A program made the position numbers and the translations under genes. Below, in pieces: positions 23,462 through 32,795 of a DNA stretch of 45,747 bases (the stretch's first letter is position 1; each line of letters opens with the position of its first letter). Source of the DNA: DATMTS01 sp035564555. GTDB lineage: Bacteria > Actinomycetota > Actinomycetes > Actinomycetales > Microbacteriaceae. The notes under the pieces were generated by a model. That model did no database searches. It was not told the DNA's origin and was given only the letters and a program-made list of their open reading frames with translations. Location: the NCBI GenBank assembly GCA_035564555.1, contig DATMTS010000042.1:1-45747 (forward strand), read 5' to 3'.

Positions 23462-25816
23462 TCACGCGGGTACACCGACCTCTGCGCGCACCGCCTTGGT
23501 CGCCTCGATGATGTTCTTCAACGACGCGACGGTCTCGTCGTAACCGCGCGTCTTCAGCCCGCAGTCCGGATTGATCCAGAGCTGACGTTGCGGAATCGAC
23601 GCGACCGCGAGTTCGATCAGTTCGGTCACCTCGGCGACCGACGGCACTCTCGGCGAGTGGATGTCGTAGACGCCCGGGCCGATGCCGGTGTCGAATCCGC
23701 TCGTCTTGATGTCGCTGACAACCTCCATGCGACTGCGGGCCGCCTCGATGCTCGTGACGTCGGCGTTCAGCCCACGGATGGCGTCGATCACGACACCGAA
23801 TTCCGAGTAGCAGAGATGGGTGTGGATCTGCGTCTGGTCGGCGACTCCGCTGGTGGCCAGTCGGAACGAGCCGACCGACCAGTCCAGATAGTCGGCCTGT
23901 TGCTTCTTCTTCAGCGGTAGCAATTCGCGCAGCGCGGGCTCATCGACCTGCACGATGCGGATGCCTGCGGACTCGAGGTCGGAGATCTCGTCGCGCAGCG
24001 CCAGGGCCACCTGGCGGGCCGTCTCGCCCAGCGGCTGGTCGTCACGCACGAACGACCAGGCGAGGATGGTCACCGGCCCGGTGAGCATGCCCTTCACGGG
24101 CTTGTCGGTGAGCGACTGCGCGTAGGTGGACCAGTCGACCGTGATGGGCTTCGGCCGCGACACGTCGCCCCACAGGATCGAGGGGCGGGTGCATCGGCTG
24201 CCGTACGACTGCACCCAGCCGTTGCGGGTCACCGCGAAGCCGTCCAGGTTCTCGGCGAAGTACTGCACCATGTCGTTGCGCTCCGGCTCACCGTGCACGA
24301 TCACGTCGATGCCGATCTCCTCCTGCAGGTCGACGACGCGCTTGATCTCGGCCTGCATGAGGGCCAGGTACTCCGCCTCGCTGAGGATGCCGGCGGCGAA
24401 TTGCGCACGCGAGCGACGGATGTCCGCGGTCTGCGGGAACGAGCCGATCGTGGTGGTCGGCAGCAGCGGAAGTCCGAGAGCGGCATCCTGCGCGGCGAGC
24501 CGGATGGAGTAGGCGGCGCGCTCGAAGTCGGCAGCGGTGAGGCGGCCCGCACGATCACGCACAGCGCCGTCGGCGACACCGGGCGCGCCGTGCCGATCGG
24601 CGAGTGCTGCGGATGCCGCGCTCAGCTCGGACTGAATGGCCTCGTGTCCGTCGAGCAGCCCAGTCGCCAGCGTGGCCACCTGCGCCACTTTCTGATCCGC
24701 GAACGCGAGCCAGCTCTTGAGGCGATCGTCGAGGTCCGGCTCGTCGTCCACGTCGTGCGGCACGTGCAGCAACGACGTCGAGGTGGAGACCGCGAGGTTC
24801 GGGGAGAGGCCGAGCAGGCCCTCGACGGCGCCGAAGGCGGCCTCGAGGTCGCCGCGCCAGATGTTGTGGCCGTCGATCACCCCGGCGACCAGCGTCTTGG
24901 ATGAGAGCGCGTCGCGCGTCGCCTTGTCGAGTGCGGTCGGGGCCTCACCGCGCACCAGGTCGAGCGAGATCGCCTCGACTCGCGTGGCGGCCAGCACCGG
25001 CAGGGCGTCGTCGAGCGCGCCGTACGGTGCAGCGACGAAGATCGCGGGCCGGGCCGCGGCCTCCCCCAGGCGCGCGTAGGCGACTCGGGCCGCCTCGAGC
25101 ACGTCGGCGCGCGAATCCTGGATGCTCTCGCTGACCAGGGCGGGTTCATCGAGTTGCACCCACGGCGCGCCGACAGCGGCGAGCCGCGCCAGAAGCTCGA
25201 TGTAGACCGGCAGTACGTCGGCGAGCCGCTCGAGCGGGCGGAAGCCCTCGGGGGCGCCGTCGGCCGGTTTGCTCAACGCGAGGAAGGTGACCGGTCCGAC
25301 GATCACCGGACGGGTCAGGAAACCCGCGGCCTTGGCCTCTTCGAACTCACGGACGATGCGATCGGATGCCAGCCGGAAGGCGGTGTCCGGCGCAATCTCC
25401 GGCACCAGGTAGTGGTAGTTCGAATCGAACCACTTCGTCATCTCCAGGGGCGGCTTCTCGCCTTCGCCGCGCGCGATGGTGAAATACCCGGCGAGGTCGA
25501 CCGTTCCGCCGGCGTCCGCGAGGTCGGCGAATCGCGTCGGAAGCGCTCCGAGGGTCACCGCGGCGTCGAGCACCTGATCGTAGTAGCTGAAGCTCTCGGG
25601 GATCGAGGCGTCGTCACGGCCCAGGCCGAGCGAAGCGAGCCGCTCACGGGTCGTCGAGCGCAGCCGAGCCGCGATCTGCTCGAGTTCGTCGGCCGTGATG
25701 GTGCCGGCCCAGAACGACTCGACGGCCTTCTTCAGTTCACGTCGACGGCCGATGCGCGGATAGCCGATGATGGTGCCGGCCGGAAACGGCGTCGTCGAGA
25801 TCGTGGTGGAGGTCAT
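23462..25816 (-). CDS. metE: Cobalamin-independent methionine synthase
   Basis: Transfers methyl from 5-methyltetrahydrofolate-triglutamate to homocysteine. 784 residues, the usual length for the two-barrel enzyme. The N-terminus IIGYPRIGRRRELKKAVESFW is typical. Zinc ligands are visible in the C-terminal barrel: His667 and Cys669 (HTHLC) and Cys752 (NPDCGL). The start ATG at 25814-25816 has AAGGGA 7 nt upstream. In-frame ATGs at about 25840-25852 lack such a site, and a frame to 25930 enters metF. It follows metF by 52 bp, so both are probably one transcript that makes and uses methyl-THF. No B12 riboswitch is seen. Confidence 0.97.
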   Translation of the reverse strand: MTSTTISTTPFPAGTIIGYPRIGRRRELKKAVESFWAGTITADELEQIAARLRSTTRERLASLGLGRDDASIPESFSYYDQVLDAAVTLGALPTRFADLADAGGTVDLAGYFTIARGEGEKPPLEMTKWFDSNYHYLVPEIAPDTAFRLASDRIVREFEEAKAAGFLTRPVIVGPVTFLALSKPADGAPEGFRPLERLADVLPVYIELLARLAAVGAPWVQLDEPALVSESIQDSRADVLEAARVAYARLGEAAARPAIFVAAPYGALDDALPVLAATRVEAISLDLVRGEAPTALDKATRDALSSKTLVAGVIDGHNIWRGDLEAAFGAVEGLLGLSPNLAVSTSTSLLHVPHDVDDEPDLDDRLKSWLAFADQKVAQVATLATGLLDGHEAIQSELSAASAALADRHGAPGVADGAVRDRAGRLTAADFERAAYSIRLAAQDAALGLPLLPTTTIGSFPQTADIRRSRAQFAAGILSEAEYLALMQAEIKRVVDLQEEIGIDVIVHGEPERNDMVQYFAENLDGFAVTRNGWVQSYGSRCTRPSILWGDVSRPKPITVDWSTYAQSLTDKPVKGMLTGPVTILAWSFVRDDQPLGETARQVALALRDEISDLESAGIRIVQVDEPALRELLPLKKKQQADYLDWSVGSFRLATSGVADQTQIHTHLCYSEFGVVIDAIRGLNADVTSIEAARSRMEVVSDIKTSGFDTGIGPGVYDIHSPRVPSVAEVTELIELAVASIPQRQLWINPDCGLKTRGYDETVASLKNIIEATKAVRAEVGVPA

Positions 25817-25868
25817 TGCTTTCCCTTGCGTCTGTTTCATCAGGTGGGTCATGGTGAGTCGGTTGGAG

Positions 25869-26828
25869 TCAGGCGGAGGTCGCCGGTTGCACGAGGCCGC
25901 AGCGCTCGAGCACGGCGAGCACCGTCTCATGCTGGTTGTAGGTGTAGAGGTGCAGACCGGGTGCGCCGCCCTGGATCAGTTCCGCGGCGAACCGGGCGGC
26001 ATGGTCGACGCCGATCTCGCGACGCCCTTCGTCGGTCGGTTCGATCTCCAGGCGGATCGCGAGGTCGCTGGGCAGGTCTTCGCCGCTGAGTTCGAGCATT
26101 CGGCGCAGTCTGGCCGGCGAGGTGACCGGCATGACGCCCGGCAGGATCGGGAACAGCACGCCGGCGGCCTTCGCCCGCGCTGCGAACGACAGGTAGTCCT
26201 CCGCGTGGAAGAAAAGTTGTGTGATCGCCAGATTCGCTCCTGCGGCCTGCTTGGCCAACAGTGTGTCGATGTCCTGGCTCACAGAGCGGGAACGGGGATG
26301 CCCGTTCGGGAACGCCGCTACCGCGATAATCACCCGATCCCGTCGGGTCGCCACGGATCGTGCCCCGGGCAGGCCGGGAACCGGGAGCTCGCGGTACGGC
26401 ACGCGTTCCGCCTGAACCCGGTGGATGAGCTGCACGAGTTCGGCGGCGCTGCCCAGATCGCCGAGGTCGGCGGGATCGCCGTCGACCGGCGGATCGCCTC
26501 GCAGCGCGAGGAACTGTCGCACCCCAGCTTCGAGGAATTCGCGGATCAGTCGGCCCGCCTCGGCGTGCGAGGAGCCGATACAGGTCAGGTGCGCCATCGG
26601 CGGGATGTCGGTGTTGCGCAGGATGTAGGTGACGACATCCAGAGATGACGCGTGCGAGGAACCGCCGGCACCGTAGGTCACGGAGATGAATTCAGGCCCG
26701 GCCGCTGCGAGCCGGTCGATGGTGTGCGGAAGCGCGGCAGCGGTTCTGTCGCTGCGCGGCGGGTAGAGCTCGAAGGAGAACGGGGTGGCCGCGGGACATC
26801 GCGGGGTCGAGACGCCTGATTCGGTCAT
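25869..26828 (-). CDS. metF: Methylenetetrahydrofolate reductase
   Basis: FAD enzyme reducing methylene-THF to methyl-THF, the substrate of MetE. 319 residues. Features: FELYPPRSDRTAA (about 18-30), SVTYGAGGSS (about 47-56), AHLTCIGSS, a LRGDPP motif and LFFHAEDY. The start ATG at 26826-26828 is chosen because the family homology begins just after it; GGGAG or AGG lies 5-10 nt upstream. A frame to 26996 adds an unconserved arginine-rich tail. The ATG overlaps the stop of a 50-codon upstream ORF (ATGA). Confidence 0.94.
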   Translation of the reverse strand: MTESGVSTPRCPAATPFSFELYPPRSDRTAAALPHTIDRLAAAGPEFISVTYGAGGSSHASSLDVVTYILRNTDIPPMAHLTCIGSSHAEAGRLIREFLEAGVRQFLALRGDPPVDGDPADLGDLGSAAELVQLIHRVQAERVPYRELPVPGLPGARSVATRRDRVIIAVAAFPNGHPRSRSVSQDIDTLLAKQAAGANLAITQLFFHAEDYLSFAARAKAAGVLFPILPGVMPVTSPARLRRMLELSGEDLPSDLAIRLEIEPTDEGRREIGVDHAARFAAELIQGGAPGLHLYTYNQHETVLAVLERCGLVQPATSA

Positions 26829-26977
26829 CGCACCTGCTCCCGTCGTCCGTGTCGTCTCGTCTGTTCGAGGCGGTGCACGGCCGGACGGCCGCGCACGTCG
26901 TGGTCCGAGCCCGAGGGCTCGTCGCGGGCGGGTGCCGGGCTCGGCTGTCGCTCCACGCCGGCGAGGCCGGCGCTCAT
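26825..26977 (-). CDS. Possible 50-codon upstream ORF coupled to metF
   Basis: ATG at 26975-26977, TGA at 26825-26827, ending exactly on the metF ATG (ATGA). A -10 TACTGT (26987-26992) lies 9 nt before its ATG, with GTGACC 17 nt upstream of that, so the ORF would start almost at the mRNA 5' end. The peptide is rich in Pro and Arg with no methionine beyond the first, so it does not look like a methionine-sensing leader. It could be a small protein, a coupling device, or chance in GC-rich DNA. Confidence 0.3.
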   Translation of the reverse strand: MSAGLAGVERQPSPAPARDEPSGSDHDVRGRPAVHRLEQTRRHGRREQVR

Positions 26978-26986
26978 TGGATTGCC

Positions 26987-27015
26987 ACAGTAGCAACCGG
27001 CGGGCGCCGGGTCAC
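26987..27015 (-). promoter_or_regulatory. Predicted metF-metE promoter
   Basis: Minus strand GTGACC (27010-27015), 17-nt spacer, TACTGT (26987-26992). This gives a ~150-nt leader before metF. No SAM-I, SAM-IV, SAH or cobalamin riboswitch core was recognised in that leader. Confidence 0.5.
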
Positions 27016-27058
27016 CGGCCGTTGCGTTGTGTTACGACGCAGCCGACCGGAAAGGCGT

Positions 27059-28657
27059 TCAGGCGGCGAACGGATCGAACACGGGCGCGTACTCGGGCGC
27101 CACCAGCGCACCGATCCGGGTGCCGCCTTCCAGATACTCGGTGCTGAGCACGCGCCCGCGCTCGTGCAGCGCCGAGACGAGATCGCCGCGGTCATACGGG
27201 ATCAACACGTCGATGTGCACCGAGCGATCCGGGAGCTGCCGTGCGATCCTCGCCAACACCTCGTCGACACCGGCGCCGGTTCGTGCGGAGGCGAACACGG
27301 CGTTCGGCTCGAGGCCGCGCAGCACGAGACGTGCTTCATCGTCGATCAGGTCGGCCTTGTTGAACACGACGAGCTCGGGAATGTCGCGGGCGCCCACCTC
27401 GCCGATCACGTCGCGCACCGTGGCGAGCTGACCGGCAGGGTCGGGATGCGACGCGTCGACGACGTGCACGATGAGATCGGAGTCGGCGACCTCCTCCAGT
27501 GTCGAGCGGAACGCTTCGACGAGCTGATGCGGCAGGTTGCGCACGAATCCGACTGTGTCGGCGAGGGTGTACAGGCGACCGTCCGCGGTAATCGACCGCC
27601 GTACCGTGGCATCCAGGGTCGCGAACAACGAGTTCTCCACCAGCACACCCGCCTTGGTGATGCGGTTGAGCAGGCTCGATTTGCCGGCGTTGGTGTAGCC
27701 GGCGATGGCCACGGATGGCACCGAGTTGCGTTTGCGATTGGCCCGCTTCGCTTCGCGCGCCGGCTTCATCGCGGTGATCTGCTTACGCAGTTTCGCCATC
27801 CGGGTGTGGATGCGTCGGCGATCGAGTTCGATCTTGGTCTCGCCGGGGCCGCGGCTACCCATGCCCGCACCGGCGCCGCCGACCTGGCCGCCGGCCTGGC
27901 GGCTCATCGACTCACCCCAGCCGCGCAATCGGGGCAGCAGGTATTCGAGCTGTGCGAGCTCGACCTGGGCCTTGCCTTCGCGGCTCTTCGCATGCTGGCT
28001 GAAGATGTCGAGGATGACCGCGGTGCGGTCGATGACCTTTACCTTCACCGCGTCCTCGAGGGCACGCCGCTGGCTGGGCGCCAGTTCGGTGTCGGCGATG
28101 ACGGTATCGGCCCCGAGCGCTGTGACGATCGCCGCGAGCTCCTGCACCTTGCCGCTGCCGAGGTAGGTGCTCGGATCCGGGTTGGGCCGGCGCTGCAGCA
28201 GGCCGTCGAGCACGACTGCGCCGGCGGTCTCGGCCAGCGCAGCAAGCTCTCGCAGCGAGTTCTCCGCGTCATCGAGCGAGCCCTGCGCGTAGATGCCGAT
28301 GAGAACCACGTTCTCGAGTCGCAGCTGACGGTACTCGACCTCGGTTACATCCTCGAGCTCGGTGGAGAGGCCGCCGACGCGACGCAAAGCGGCACGCTCC
28401 TCGCGGTCGAACTGCTCGCCATCGGCCGACTCGCTCTCGAGCTCCGTAAGCTGTGCGGAATCGTGCAGCGCTTGGGCGCGAGCGCCGAACAAGGTGTAGC
28501 CGGCAGACCTCGTGCCCGCGTTGGCGAGCACGCGCTCCACGACGTCGTCGCTCGCGTTCCGGCCGCCGTCTCCGCTTGCCGGGATCTCCTCGCCGGGGAA
28601 CTCATCGGGCGTCACGTCGTCGTGCACCGTCAGGTCTTCGTGTCTGTTCGTTGTCAT
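27059..28657 (-). CDS. hflX: Ribosome-associated GTPase HflX
   Basis: Splits stalled 70S ribosomes under stress. 532 residues, with a ~100-residue actinobacterial N-terminal extension, the HflX nucleotide-binding-like domain (about 110-310, including the glycine-rich GGQVGGAGAGMGSRGPGE at 256-273) and a G domain: GYTNAGKS (320-327), DTVGF (367-371), NKAD (433-436). The start ATG at 28655-28657 has AAGGA 4 nt upstream and a TAGGGT -10 just before. An alternative ATG 42 nt upstream would lie in front of that promoter. Divergent from the methyltransferase gene. Confidence 0.95.
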   Translation of the reverse strand: MTTNRHEDLTVHDDVTPDEFPGEEIPASGDGGRNASDDVVERVLANAGTRSAGYTLFGARAQALHDSAQLTELESESADGEQFDREERAALRRVGGLSTELEDVTEVEYRQLRLENVVLIGIYAQGSLDDAENSLRELAALAETAGAVVLDGLLQRRPNPDPSTYLGSGKVQELAAIVTALGADTVIADTELAPSQRRALEDAVKVKVIDRTAVILDIFSQHAKSREGKAQVELAQLEYLLPRLRGWGESMSRQAGGQVGGAGAGMGSRGPGETKIELDRRRIHTRMAKLRKQITAMKPAREAKRANRKRNSVPSVAIAGYTNAGKSSLLNRITKAGVLVENSLFATLDATVRRSITADGRLYTLADTVGFVRNLPHQLVEAFRSTLEEVADSDLIVHVVDASHPDPAGQLATVRDVIGEVGARDIPELVVFNKADLIDDEARLVLRGLEPNAVFASARTGAGVDEVLARIARQLPDRSVHIDVLIPYDRGDLVSALHERGRVLSTEYLEGGTRIGALVAPEYAPVFDPFAA

Positions 28658-28664
28658 GTGGTCC

Positions 28665-28694
28665 TTAACCCTAGTTCGATCTTCGCGGTACGTT
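28665..28694 (+). promoter_or_regulatory. Leaderless promoter of the RsmC-like methyltransferase gene
   Basis: TTAACC (28665-28670), 18-nt spacer, TACGTT (28689-28694), then 7 nt to the ATG. It overlaps the divergent hflX promoter, whose minus-strand -10 is TAGGGT near 28667-28672. Confidence 0.55.
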
Positions 28695-28701
28695 GTCATC
28701 T

Positions 28702-29316
28702 ATGGCCAGCGGAGATCACTACTTCACGTCTGCGCCCGGAAGCAACCCCAGGCTCCGCACGATCACCGTGACCTTGGCGGGCCGGTCGTACGAGTTGACG
28801 ACCGCGTCGGGCATCTTCAGCCCGGAGCGCATCGACACCGGTACCCAGGTGCTTCTGGCGAACACCCCGGCTCCACCGCCCAGCGGCCATCTGCTCGACC
28901 TGGGTTGCGGTTGGGGCCCGGTCGCGTTGACCCTTGCGCTCGAATCGCCGCATGCGACCGTCTGGGCGGTGGATGTGAACGAGCGGGCGCTGGAGGTGGT
29001 GCGCCGCAACGCGCAAACGCTGGGGCTCGGAAACGTCAACGCGGTACTGCCCGAGGATGTTCCCGACGACGTGCGTTTCACCACGATCTGGTCGAATCCG
29101 CCGATCCGGGTGGGCAAGAACGAGTTGCACGGCCTGCTCGAGTCCTGGCTTCCGCGGCTCTCCGAGGAGTCGGATGCCTGGCTCGTCGTTCAGCGCAATC
29201 TCGGTTCGGACTCATTGCAGCGCTGGTTGCAGGGCACGCTGCCCGAGCACTTCACCGTCTCGCGAGCCGCGACCAGCAAGGGGTATCGCGTGCTTCACGT
29301 CAAGCGCCGAGCCTGA
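28702..29316 (+). CDS. Class I SAM-dependent methyltransferase, RsmC/RlmG type
   Basis: 204 residues. SAM-binding motif I is LLDLGCGWGPVALTLA (about 61-76), motif II AVDVNERALEVVRRNA, and motif IV is SNPPIRVGK (NPPI), typical of N2-guanine RNA methyltransferases of the MTS domain family (RsmC, RlmG). Only the catalytic half is present, so it resembles the shorter actinobacterial members; the substrate is probably rRNA guanine but unproven. The ATG at 28702 replaces an in-frame TTG at 28693, which lies inside the -10. Confidence 0.85.
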   Translation: MASGDHYFTSAPGSNPRLRTITVTLAGRSYELTTASGIFSPERIDTGTQVLLANTPAPPPSGHLLDLGCGWGPVALTLALESPHATVWAVDVNERALEVVRRNAQTLGLGNVNAVLPEDVPDDVRFTTIWSNPPIRVGKNELHGLLESWLPRLSEESDAWLVVQRNLGSDSLQRWLQGTLPEHFTVSRAATSKGYRVLHVKRRA

Positions 29317-29346
29317 GGCTGCTGCGGCCGGATGCCGCGGCTCAGG
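29312..29346. terminator. Candidate bidirectional terminator between methyltransferase and dapF
   Basis: GCTGCGGC (29321-29328) and GCCGCGGC (29334-29341) form an 8-bp stem with one wobble and a 5-nt loop. Flanking CCTGA/TCAGG can extend it. It fills the 25-bp gap between the converging genes and runs into the dapF stop codon. Confidence 0.5.
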
Positions 29347-30220
29347 GCAACGGCATGACCGCGTCGAACACCAACTCGGCCGGTCCGCTCAGCGCGACGT
29401 GCTCGCCGTCCTCCGCCGCGAACATCCGCACCGCGAGGCTGCCGCCAGGCACCTCGACCCGCCAATCGTCCGGCGCTCCCGTGCCGGCCCAGTACCGGGT
29501 GGCCAGAGCCGCGGCGACCGTTCCCGTGCCGCACGACAGCGTCTCACCGCTCCCGCGTTCGTGCACCCGCATCCGAATGCGGCCGATGCCGTCGGTGACC
29601 AGCGGCTCGGCCGGCACGACGAATTCGACGTTGACCCCACCGGCCGCCTCCGGCTCGAGCTGCGGGATGAAGGCGAGGTCGAGTCCGTCCAGCTCGTCGT
29701 CGTCGGCCAACGCGACCACCACATGCGGGTTCCCCACGTCGATGCCGAGCCCCGGTCGTGCCACCGGAAGGTTCTTCGCCCTCACCAGAGGCTCGCCACC
29801 GGCAAGTTGCCAGCGCCCCAGATCGACCTGGAATCCGGTTCCGCTGCGCTGCAGGTCGCGCACGCCCGACCGGGTGCCGATCGGCAGGGTGTCTCCGGCG
29901 GCGAGCGAAACCAACCCGCTGTCGATCAGGTAGCGCGCATAGACGCGGATGCCGTTACCGCACATCTCCGCGACGGAACCGTCTGCGTTGTGGTAGTCCA
30001 TGAACCATTCCGCCGCCGGGTCTTCGGCCAACGCGGCGTCGCCGTCCGCGAGATTCTGCGACCGCACCGCCCTGATCACACCGTCGGCGCCGACGCCGAA
30101 ATGCCTATCGCAGATCGCGGCGATCTGCTCCGCGGAGAGATCGATGGCGCCCTCGGGGTCGCTGAACAGCACGAAGTCGTTGCCGGTCCCGTGACCCTTG
30201 CTGAAGCGCAGCGTACTCAT
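29342..30220 (-). CDS. dapF: Diaminopimelate epimerase
   Basis: Converts LL- to meso-diaminopimelate for lysine and peptidoglycan. 292 residues, with the two catalytic cysteines: Cys87 (EMCGNGIR) and Cys230 (LSCGTGTVA). The N-terminus FSKGHGTGNDFVL and the GNPHVVV segment (163-169) are typical. The ATG forms ATGA with the miaA stop, so it ends a recA-recX/miaB-miaA-dapF run on this strand. The presence of dapF implies DAP-based lysine synthesis; dapA lies in this window as well. Confidence 0.96.
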   Translation of the reverse strand: MSTLRFSKGHGTGNDFVLFSDPEGAIDLSAEQIAAICDRHFGVGADGVIRAVRSQNLADGDAALAEDPAAEWFMDYHNADGSVAEMCGNGIRVYARYLIDSGLVSLAAGDTLPIGTRSGVRDLQRSGTGFQVDLGRWQLAGGEPLVRAKNLPVARPGLGIDVGNPHVVVALADDDELDGLDLAFIPQLEPEAAGGVNVEFVVPAEPLVTDGIGRIRMRVHERGSGETLSCGTGTVAAALATRYWAGTGAPDDWRVEVPGGSLAVRMFAAEDGEHVALSGPAELVFDAVMPLP

Positions 30221-31170
30221 TCGATCAGCCTATCGACCAACCGGCCGACCTCCGTGATCGGCACCGCAGCGGACGCGTCGACGCGCTCGACCGAGGGGTA
30301 ACGAGAGAACCAGGAGACCTGACGGCGCGCGTAGCGCCGGGTCAGTCGCTGCGTCTCCGCGATCGCGGTCGCGGAGTCGCTCTCGCCGCTCAGTTGCGCG
30401 AGTGCCTGGGCGTAGCCGATCGCGCGGCGCGCCGTCACCCCGTCGGCGATGCCGCGACCGAGGAGACCGGCGACCTCATCGAGCAGTCCGTCGGCCCACA
30501 TCCGCTCGACCCGGGCGTCCAGCCGCGCTGTGAGCTGGGCTCGGGGCACGACGAGGTCGGCGATCAGAACCGGGCGCCACGCGGTGGGCCGTTCGGGGAG
30601 CATCGCGCCGTGCCCGGACTCGGCCATCTCGTGGATCTCCAGCGCGCGCACCACCCGCCGAGCGTTCGCAGGATCGACGCGACGGGCGGTGTCCGGGTCC
30701 TCGCGCATCAACCGCGCATAGAGAGCAGCCACACCCGTGGCCGCCAATTCCTCCTCGAGCCGGGCACGTGCCGCCTGATCACGGCCCGGAAATCGGAAGT
30801 CGTGCACCACCGAGGAGACATAGAGGCCGGAACCGCCCACCAGGATCGGGATCCCTCCCTGCTCGGCGATGCGATCGATGGTCTCGCGAGCCTCCGATTG
30901 ATACCGTGCGACGCTCGCTTCGTCGGTCACTTCCAGGACGTCGAGAAGGTGGTGGCGGACGCCCCGCCGCTCGTCGGGCGGAAGTTTCGCCGTGCCGATG
31001 TCCATGCCCCGGTAAAGCTGCATGGCGTCGGCGTTCACGATTTCGGCAGCGAAGCCGCGTCTTTCGAGTTCGCAGGCCAGGTCGAGCGCGAAGGCGCTCT
31101 TGCCTGTGCCGGTCGCGCCGACGATCGCCAGGAATCGCCGCTCGGGGCAGGAGCGGCTCCGCGTCGCCAA
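30217..31170 (-). CDS. miaA: tRNA dimethylallyltransferase
   Basis: Adds a dimethylallyl group to A37 of tRNAs reading UNN codons. About 317 residues. The P-loop GATGTGKS (18-25), NADAMQLYRGMDIGTAK and DFRFPGRD segments, GGSGLY and a C-terminal RRYARRQVSWFSR are typical. The start is uncertain: the first usable codon after the miaB stop is TTG at 31168-31170, three bases past the stop, without a good Shine-Dalgarno, so coupling to miaB is likely. A longer frame to 31332 overlaps miaB by 160 nt and its extra residues are not family-like. MiaB, encoded just upstream, acts on the product. Confidence 0.9.
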   Translation of the reverse strand: MATRSRSCPERRFLAIVGATGTGKSAFALDLACELERRGFAAEIVNADAMQLYRGMDIGTAKLPPDERRGVRHHLLDVLEVTDEASVARYQSEARETIDRIAEQGGIPILVGGSGLYVSSVVHDFRFPGRDQAARARLEEELAATGVAALYARLMREDPDTARRVDPANARRVVRALEIHEMAESGHGAMLPERPTAWRPVLIADLVVPRAQLTARLDARVERMWADGLLDEVAGLLGRGIADGVTARRAIGYAQALAQLSGESDSATAIAETQRLTRRYARRQVSWFSRYPSVERVDASAAVPITEVGRLVDRLIE

Positions 31171-31172
31171 CG

Positions 31173-32786
31173 CTACCGTTCGCCGTCGGCGGGATCGTAG
31201 ATGGGCGTCGTCGCCACGTTCGCCGCGCCCCTGGGGCGAAGCACGGGGAACCCGAGCGAGACCGGACGCGGCCCGGTCGAACTCTGACCGCCGGCGGGGA
31301 CCGCGCAGGATTCGGCTTCCCGGGCATCCCAAGCGTCTCCTGCACGGGTGCGTCGCACCGGCAACGGCAACCCGTCGGCCGAATCGGCGAGCAGGTGGAA
31401 CGGCGCGGCGTGTGTGACGGTGACCGTGACCATATCTCCCGGTCGGGGCAGTTCGCTGCCTTCCGGCACCTGAAAATGCACGAGTCTGCTGTCGGGTGCC
31501 CGACCGCTCATCCGGTGGGTCGCGCCGTCTTTCTTGCCCTCGCCGTTGGCCACCAGAAGCTCGACCGTGCGCCCGACGATCTTTTCGTTCTCCTCCAGCG
31601 AGATGCGCTCCTGCAGCGCCAGCAGACGTTCGTAGCGCTCTTGGACGACGGCCTTCGGAATCTGGTCGGCCATCGTGCCCGCCGGGGTGCCGGGTCGGAT
31701 CGAATACTGGAACGTGAAGGCCGATGCGAACCGCGCCTGCTCGACCACACGGAGCGTGTCGTCGAAGTCCTGTTCCGTCTCGCCCGGGAACCCGACGATG
31801 ATGTCGGTCGAGATAGCCGCCTGCGGGATACGGGCGCGCACCCGGTCGAGAATGCCGAGGAACTTGTCGGAGCGGTACGAGCGCCGCATCGAGCGCAGGA
31901 TGCGATCGGAACCCGACTGCAGGGGCATGTGCAGTTGCGGCATCACCGCCGGCGTCTCCGCCATCGCCTCGATCACATCATCGGTGAAGGCCGCCGGATG
32001 CGGGCTGGTGAAGCGGATGCGTTCCAGGCCGTCGATCGTGCCGGCGGCTCGCAGCAGTTTGCCGAACGCCTGGCGGTCGCCGAACTCGACTCCGTAGGAG
32101 TTCACGTTCTGCCCGAGAAGCGTGACCTCGATGGCGCCGTCATCGACGAGCGCCTGAATCTCGGCGAGCACATCGCCGGGTCGCCGGTCTTTCTCCTTGC
32201 CCCGCAAGGAGGGAACGATGCAGAACGTGCACGTGTTGTTGCAGCCGACCGAGATGGACACCCAGCCGCTGTACGCCGAGTCGCGCTTGGTGGGGAGCGT
32301 GGAGGGAAACGTCTCCAGCGCCTCGAGGATCTCGATCTGCGCTTCGTCGTTGTGCCGTGCCCGTTCGAGCAGGCTGGGCAGCGAGCCCATGTTATGGGTG
32401 CCGAAGACGACATCGACCCACGGCGCCTTATCGAGGATGACGTTCTTGTCCTTCTGCGCAAGACACCCGCCCACCGCGATCTGCATGCCCGCATGGCGGC
32501 GCTTCACGGATGCCAGATGACCGAGGTTCCCATACAGCTTGTTGTCGGCGTTCTCTCGCACAGCGCAGGTGTTGATGACGACGACGTCGGCCTCTTCGCC
32601 GTTGGCGGGACGGTAGCCGGCGGCTTCGAGGGATCCGCTCAGGCGCTCGGAGTCGTGCACGTTCATCTGGCAGCCGAAGGTGCGGACCTCGTAGGTGCGC
32701 ACCCGGCCGGAGGACTCGTGTGCGGCCTCCGAGACCGAGATGGCCGTCGGGGTCTCTATTCTGCGCGTCGTGCCGGTGATGCTCAT
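31173..32786 (-). CDS. miaB: tRNA-2-methylthio-N6-dimethylallyladenosine synthase
   Basis: Radical-SAM methylthiotransferase modifying i6A37. 537 residues: UPF0004 domain with three cluster cysteines (Cys39, Cys74, Cys108), radical SAM CxxxCxxC at Cys182/186/189, and a TRAM RNA-binding domain (about 395-460). The last ~75 residues (after HLLADSADGLPL) form an actinobacterial tail of unknown role. ATG at 32784-32786, 9 nt after a TAGACT -10, giving a near-leaderless start. It is followed by miaA, the preceding enzyme of the same pathway. Confidence 0.96.
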   Translation of the reverse strand: MSITGTTRRIETPTAISVSEAAHESSGRVRTYEVRTFGCQMNVHDSERLSGSLEAAGYRPANGEEADVVVINTCAVRENADNKLYGNLGHLASVKRRHAGMQIAVGGCLAQKDKNVILDKAPWVDVVFGTHNMGSLPSLLERARHNDEAQIEILEALETFPSTLPTKRDSAYSGWVSISVGCNNTCTFCIVPSLRGKEKDRRPGDVLAEIQALVDDGAIEVTLLGQNVNSYGVEFGDRQAFGKLLRAAGTIDGLERIRFTSPHPAAFTDDVIEAMAETPAVMPQLHMPLQSGSDRILRSMRRSYRSDKFLGILDRVRARIPQAAISTDIIVGFPGETEQDFDDTLRVVEQARFASAFTFQYSIRPGTPAGTMADQIPKAVVQERYERLLALQERISLEENEKIVGRTVELLVANGEGKKDGATHRMSGRAPDSRLVHFQVPEGSELPRPGDMVTVTVTHAAPFHLLADSADGLPLPVRRTRAGDAWDAREAESCAVPAGGQSSTGPRPVSLGFPVLRPRGAANVATTPIYDPADGER

Positions 32787-32795
32787 GGTGGGTCC

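Noticed and set aside
26829..27058. SAM or cobalamin riboswitch upstream of metF-metE
   Set aside because: TGAGCGCC near the start recalls SAM-IV, but the conserved CGGCAACC-type core and pairing pattern are missing, and no B12 box is present.
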